Source of the DNA: Arachnopeziza araneosa
Lineage: Eukaryota; Ascomycota; Leotiomycetes; Helotiales; Arachnopezizaceae
Direction of reading: 5' to 3'
Assembly: GCA_003988855.1 (NCBI GenBank)
Contig: QYAI01000018.1
Span: forward strand, 62,001-126,000
DNA: 64,000 bases
In this document: positions 59,322 through 64,000 of the stretch, one piece after another
Numbering within the stretch: the stretch's first letter is position 1
Layout of the letters: each line of letters opens with the position of its first letter
Program-made: the position numbers and the translations under genes
The notes under the pieces: model-generated
The model's database searches: none
What the model was told of the DNA's origin: nothing
Seen by the model: the letters and a program-made list of their open reading frames with translations, nothing else

Positions 59322-60144
59322 CGTCAACTATGTAGCATGTGAAGTCGAAAATACTGTGCGATCCTTCCGGAGAGGTGATAATGCTGCAAAAGATGCTCAG
59401 AAGAATCCCATTTGAAGTTTAGGGTAGCTCTCGCTCTCGAGTCGTTGATCTCGGGTTGCAGGAAATTAGAGCTCTTCCCGTCCCGATCCTGGCCAGGATG
59501 GTTGATGAATGGCCGTGTGTAGAAGCTGGATTGCAGTGAAGCTTGCGATTCTTGCACGCAGAAGGGACTGCAGGACCAGGTAACTACTGGAGTTGGAAAG
59601 ATTATCCCAATAGGTTTGGAAATGAGACGCCTTGCTCTGGGGTTCAAAGTGCACCCTTTGCTCCTATCGGCGGCCGTAGATGTCAGTGGACGTCACCTTC
59701 TGGCTGTCCGGTTGTCTAACCAGGGTTCCTTTTGGAATCTCTGACCTCAACATACAAAAGAGAGAAAGGCGTTGAATCCGAAATCACATTCACATTTCTT
59801 TATTATTATTCATCCAGCTATCTTTGTTGAAGTTGAATTTGTGAACTTCTCCCGCATAAGAACCTCTGACAAGATTGTTGATAGAAGATCATGCACAGGA
59901 TGTGTCAACCCGCTGCTCATGCCAGGTACCTGGCGGGTTATGTGAGCCGGAGGTGACTAGTAGCTGCTGCTTTCTGATATCAAAACCAAACATAGCCTTT
60001 GCGATACACTACTTATGAGCTTGCCAGTTTCTTTCGCTACATTAGGTCGTGAAAAGACTCACAAAAGAAAGTTCGGTTAAGTTAAACAGCAGCCCTACGA
60101 GTTAAGCTTAGTTTAAAAATAGGTTGAGTTTCAAAGTAAACAAG
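59322..60144. other. Intergenic between Sla1 and MFS genes
   Basis: Promoter and leader of the Sla1 gene and 3' flank of the transporter. No gene recognised. Confidence 0.6.
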
Positions 60145-61808
60145 CTAATAGGTGTATGTAAAGTCGGGAGTTCTTTCAAGCAAAATCTTTCCTTCTCTCT
60201 GCTGCCTGTTTGCATACCAGAAATATGTTGTAAACATAGTCACAATACAAATGATCAGAATATGGGAGCCTATGCTCACCCAGATAGCTGTCATATACCG
60301 TGGAGCTTCTGGTTGCCTGACGATGAACGCTCCGGCAATCCCCCCAAGTCCATTACAAGCTGTGCTGGCTGCAGAAAAGGTTGCGCGCTTCCACTGTCCA
60401 CAGATGTTGTTGCTCTGGTAGGCGTTCAGAGCAGCCCAATTGGAAACATAGGCTCCGGTTGCTAAATACGTTCCTACGTATCGAACAGTTACCTGGGAAG
60501 CAAATCCGAGCATACTGAAGCCTACCACTGTGCAGATGCAGTTGAAAGTTATGACGAGGCCTCGGAGCCGATAATAGTCACCGACAATGGACGATAATAT
60601 GAGTGGGATGACGGCGTAGAAGTAGGGCGGTGCCGAAAGAAGTATAGCTTGATCGGATGAAAATCCCATGCCAGACTGCAGGATGATAGGCAAGAAGTAC
60701 GATAGGCTGGTTGATACTAGGTTCAGCAAGAAGAACATTGTAGCAAATCCATAGAGCTTCGGATCGGTAAACTGAACCAAGCAGGTGGCCCAAGAGAACT
60801 TCTCTGGCTTGACATCTCCTCGATCTTCTTGAATACGCATCACTGCTCGACTCTGCTCATCTGCTGTCAAAAAATGAAAGCTGTGATGGGCATTCTCGGG
60901 GAAATCCACCATCCAGAAATAAGTCAGAAGTCCAACGACTACAAAATTAGAAATACTCAATCAAAAGAGGAACAACTTCTTACCAGTAGCAAGAAGCGAT
61001 TGAACCAGAAACATCCATCTCCAACCCGCAAGTCCTCCTCTGCCATCCAAGTGAAAAAGGCCAAAGTTCAGAAAGCCTCCCAATCCCAATACAGCCACTT
61101 CGCCTGATTGCAAGAAGGCAAACCTTAGCTGCTGTTCTTTTCTTGTGTACCACGTTGAAATGAGGTAACTGAGTCCGGGAAAGATGGCACTCTGGAATAC
61201 ACCAAGAAGGATCCTGACGCCCACCATCTGCTTCCAGGTCTGGATGAACGCCGTACACTGATAGCCGGAGTTAACTCAAGTATTTAAAGGATCACCCAAC
61301 ACTCCCAACAAGAGAACGCCTCTTTACTCACCAGAGTAACCACCCCAAACCCCACCGTAGTCCCTGCAAACATGGCCCGCGGTCCTAAAACCCTAACCAA
61401 GATTGTAGCCGGCAACTGAAAGGTCACACTCGCAACGGTATAAACCAGAATCGCCACACTCTTACACCACGCATCAGCCATGTCCCTTCATCCATTAACC
61501 ATAATTTTGCACCCACTTGTACACGCTTCAAGAACAAAAGGACTCACATAACGATTCCCCGTTCCCATGTCCAGATCCCGAAAGATACTCGTCACGCTAG
61601 CAGAGCTGATGATGCCACTATCGAGCAGATTCAGACTACAGAGAATACCCGCGATGGTGCAGAGCCGCCAGTCGATTTTCCGGACCAAGTTTTTCTCGTC
61701 CAGCTCCCAGACGTGGGGATCGATATCGATCCCTTGATCGTGAGATTGGAGCGCGGTTGGATCCTCCTCTCCGCCCGTGTCTATTTTGGTGTCTGCTGAA
61801 GCACTCAT
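60145..61808 (-). CDS. MFS transporter of the anion:cation symporter (Dal5-like) family
   Basis: Four exons (61808-61548, 61460-61332, 61257-60984, 60938-60145) give 485 aa, the size of 12-helix allantoate/nicotinate-type permeases. Signatures: the cytosolic N-terminus ending LVRKIDWRLCTIAGILCSLN with helix 1; a shortened LDSGIISSASV; the loop GPRAMFAGTTVGFG; QMVGVRILLGVFQSAIFPGL (helix 4) and STWYTRKEQQLRFAF; then WRWMFLVQSLLATVVGL and the second half with LYGFATMFFLLNLVSTSLSY. The plasma-membrane ACS family imports allantoate, nicotinate, pantothenate, biotin or similar acids with protons. The substrate cannot be read from the sequence. The leader contains an AGG repeat. Confidence 0.92.
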
Positions 61809-62564
61809 CTTGCTTATGGCGCGCAGGAGGAGGAGGAGGAGGAGGAGGAGGAGTGAAGAAGTGAGTGCCGCAGGATGAATGCTCAAGAGGAGCGGGTCGG
61901 TCCTGAGTACCACGCACCCTCGTACTAGAGAGGGCTCCCGGGTGCACCCACTCTCTCTCGTGTTCAAACTGGTGACGGAGAGAGATCATGCTCCACAGAA
62001 CCTTCCTCGGACCATGAATCAAATACGAGCGAAGAAATCCGCGCTCTGAAGAGACCGACATCGACTCCGATGGTGACGGAGGTCGTGAGAAGTGATCGAC
62101 AGCATCGGGACTGGGTACCGTTATCGGCACGCTGAGGAGCATTACCCTTGACCTCGATTGACCTTCCCAGACTTGCCAATGCTTGCACCATCCCCGTCGT
62201 ACTGTGAGAATCAAATTCTTGGCTGCATAAAAACTTCCGGGCCTGTCTGGGAGTACATTACCTGACTGAGGGGTAACTTTTGTCCCTTCTACAAATCCTA
62301 TGGTGGATGGTAGCAATTATGCGGCAATACTGATATCACAGTTTTCATTTCGTCAGTACCTCGATACCGGTGCAAGCTCGCTATTGAACATGACCTTCCA
62401 AATCATTCGGGGTTTTCATTGCTGAATCATCTATCTCTGAATCGCTTATCTATGTTTACATTCTTACCTTCTCCCAAAATAAGGTCTTCTCGCCATTCGA
62501 CAAATCTAATATTAGAACGACTTGCTTCCTTAAAATAACCAGTTCCAAGATATCACGGATCAAT
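61809..62564. other. Intergenic between MFS and AMP deaminase genes
   Basis: Promoter and leader of the transporter and 3' flank of the AMP deaminase gene. A minus-strand open frame overlapping 62316-61636 is a shadow of the first MFS exon. Contains the AGG tract listed separately. Confidence 0.6.
61825..61853. repeat. (AGG)n / (CTC)n microsatellite in the MFS leader
   Basis: About ten consecutive AGG units, read as CCT on the transcribed strand, just upstream of the transporter start codon. A pyrimidine tract in the leader could affect transcription or translation. Confidence 0.9.
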
Positions 62565-64000
62565 TTACTCCCCACCGGCTTCTTCTTCCACAGCATCGTT
62601 CTCCCTCTCTTCTACTTTCCCAGCCGAGCTCCCACTTGCACCCCTCGTCGTAATCTTTCTTTTACCTGAGCCATCTTCCTCTACCTCCTCCTTCTTTACC
62701 AAGCTATCCCTCCGCCTATGTCTGCTTACTACACCTGGGAAAATCCTTAGTTCACTTCCACTAAGATGCAAATCCTTGAAACCTTCTACTGGCCAAGCCC
62801 CATCCCTCTCCTTAGCAGACATACTTGGACTTGCAGCCGACGGTTGCGGTGACGGACCTATGTTTGAATCCAAATGGAGCTGCGAATGTGAGACTGGTAT
62901 ACGAGCTGCTCGAGAAGGGAAGGCCTGGTATTGCTGACTTGGGGTTTCGGCTGGAGCAGTCACAGATGATGAAGGGTTGGTTTTGATAGAGGAAGTAGGC
63001 GATATTGGCCGATTTTGAGAGACGTTGGGATTCTGTTCGACGTTGTTTGCAGTTACAGGCGTGGCTGTAGGGACTGCGATTGCGGTATAGCGCGCAATCA
63101 TAGAAAGTTCTTGGAGCAGAGTTTCGTGACGGAAGCCTTCACGGATATTTGGGACGTTGCTCTTGGCCATGACGTTTCCTTTGACGCCTGGAATGTTGTA
63201 GTCTGAACCCAGCCACCTTTGTTTTATGGTGTGCTCAAATCCACTCTGCTTAACCGAGTTCTTTGCAAGCTCACACATATCTACTGCACTAAGTTTGTAG
63301 ATCTGGGCGGCGACGGAGTATTCCTCGATTAGAGGCTCTTTAGTGAACGCAAATTGTAGAGGGTCATCTGTCGAAAGAGAAACATTCAAGCCTCGCTTGA
63401 AATATTGCAAAAATGGATTTCTTTCATATGCCAAGAATAAGGCATTATTACTCAATGGAGACATTGCGACTCCGATTTGCTCTAAGTAGAAAATGTACTG
63501 CAAGAGAGGTACTTTTCTCAGCAGCAACCCATGACTGATACTGTGGCAACAAAGAACAGCAGCGGCTAAATGATCAGAATCGCCTGCTTCGCCGCAGTGC
63601 GGCCGTAAGACAAAAGTGTTGAAGCCCCTCTGTTTTCGAAATACGTTCAGCGAGGCTATGTTGGAGAATAGATAATAGATCCAGTAGCTGTAAGGTGGGT
63701 TCTGCTTCGAGTCCCAAACCTTTGGCACTGGAAATTTCTTATAAAGTCTACGCTCGGGTTTACTCTCATCGTCGACACTGTCAAACCCGATAACCCGTTG
63801 CAAGAAGACGTGTAATTTTGGATGGCTTGAAGGATCTTTTGTGACTTCAAATAATGGCTGGAAGAGGTTCACAATCACCTCTTCAAAGTTTTGCATGAGT
63901 CCACTAGATTTGTAAACATCGAAGAGTCGCGGGACTTGAATCAGCCATCGAATGTTGTGAGAAAAGAGTTTATTATCAACAACCCAAGCGGCGAGTTTGT
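62565..64000 (-). CDS. AMP deaminase, C-terminal part (5' end beyond window)
   Basis: At least 478 codons, open to the window edge. The catalytic-domain sequence is diagnostic: FEEVIVNLFQPLFEVTKDPS, RVIGFDSVDDESKPE, the His-containing LRPHCGEAGDSDHL, and SLSTDDPLQFAFTKEPLIEE, the AMP deaminase signature with the catalytic Asp pair, followed by EYSVAAQIYKLSAVDMCELA. After the catalytic domain (about SDYNIPGVKGNVMAKSNVPN) comes a disordered Ser/Pro-rich tail of about 190 residues that ends in an acidic EEEAGGE. The enzyme converts AMP to IMP and ammonia and sets the adenylate pool. The long C-terminal tail is common in filamentous fungi. Confidence 0.96.
   Translation of the reverse strand, partial: KLAAWVVDNKLFSHNIRWLIQVPRLFDVYKSSGLMQNFEEVIVNLFQPLFEVTKDPSSHPKLHVFLQRVIGFDSVDDESKPERRLYKKFPVPKVWDSKQNPPYSYWIYYLFSNIASLNVFRKQRGFNTFVLRPHCGEAGDSDHLAAAVLCCHSISHGLLLRKVPLLQYIFYLEQIGVAMSPLSNNALFLAYERNPFLQYFKRGLNVSLSTDDPLQFAFTKEPLIEEYSVAAQIYKLSAVDMCELAKNSVKQSGFEHTIKQRWLGSDYNIPGVKGNVMAKSNVPNIREGFRHETLLQELSMIARYTAIAVPTATPVTANNVEQNPNVSQNRPISPTSSIKTNPSSSVTAPAETPSQQYQAFPSRAARIPVSHSQLHLDSNIGPSPQPSAASPSMSAKERDGAWPVEGFKDLHLSGSELRIFPGVVSRHRRRDSLVKKEEVEEDGSGKRKITTRGASGSSAGKVEERENDAVEEEAGGE

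Noticed and set aside
1..64000. CRISPR arrays, rRNA, tRNA, phage or bacterial operon features
   Set aside because: None seen. The window is eukaryotic. No cloverleaf with a TTCRA box was recognised by eye, though a tRNA scan was not possible.

Overview
The window is nuclear DNA of a filamentous ascomycete. The evidence is spliced genes with short introns (mostly 44-65 nt, GT-AG, with CTAAC/CTGAC-like branch sites), genes packed on both strands, and a Pezizomycotina gene set. A Leotiomycetes (Helotiales-like) source is my best guess, from the DUF6594, DUF4360 and 'gastric mucin-like' families together with cutinase and GMC genes. This placement is inference; no search was run.

Layout. 1-7.3 kb: the 3'-truncated M1 aminopeptidase (minus), a tiny CENP-W-type histone-fold gene (plus), a YAG7-like RGG protein (plus) and a DUF4360 secreted protein (minus). 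7.3-12.3 kb: gene-poor. 12.3-18.2 kb: a very long KDM4/JMJD2-type histone demethylase (plus). 19-21.1 kb: a GMC alcohol-oxidase-like gene (plus). 21.9-26 kb: the replication factor Ctf4/Mcl1 (minus), divergent from a WD40 protein (plus) across a 163-bp promoter. 27.5-30.6 kb: a fungal protein of unknown function often labelled gastric mucin-like. 31.3-33.3 kb: a protein with two retropepsin-like lobes (minus). 33.7-34.7 kb: a DUF6594 membrane gene with a one-base frameshift. 34.7-40.8 kb, all minus: fructosamine-3-kinase-like protein, mitochondrial-type PP2C, and a Fet3-type ferroxidase with GATA iron-regulator sites upstream. 42.8-43.5 kb: a tentative hypothetical gene. 44.3-50.1 kb: COG8 (minus), amidohydrolase (plus), the U5 snRNP protein Dib1 (minus) and a TLC-domain protein (plus). 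51.4-52.3 kb: a CE5 cutinase/acetylxylan esterase broken by a nonsense codon. 53.6-54.5 kb: a seven-exon secreted Gly/Ala-rich repeat gene. 55.4-59.3 kb: Sla1 (minus). 60.1-61.8 kb: a Dal5-like MFS transporter (minus). 62.6-64 kb: the C-terminal part of AMP deaminase (minus).

Most genes are housekeeping and do not form one pathway; there is no biosynthetic cluster. The distinctive signals lie in gene structure: a probable 2-nt microexon in the GMC gene, an 11-nt microexon building the GAMEN motif of the aminopeptidase, two GC-AG introns, a secreted protein whose six introns are all phase 1 with Gly-Gly junctions, a single-chain double retropepsin, five exact ATCWGATAA sites upstream of the ferroxidase, and two freshly broken genes. 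All intron positions below were read by eye from splice signals and checked by reading-frame arithmetic, not by transcripts.
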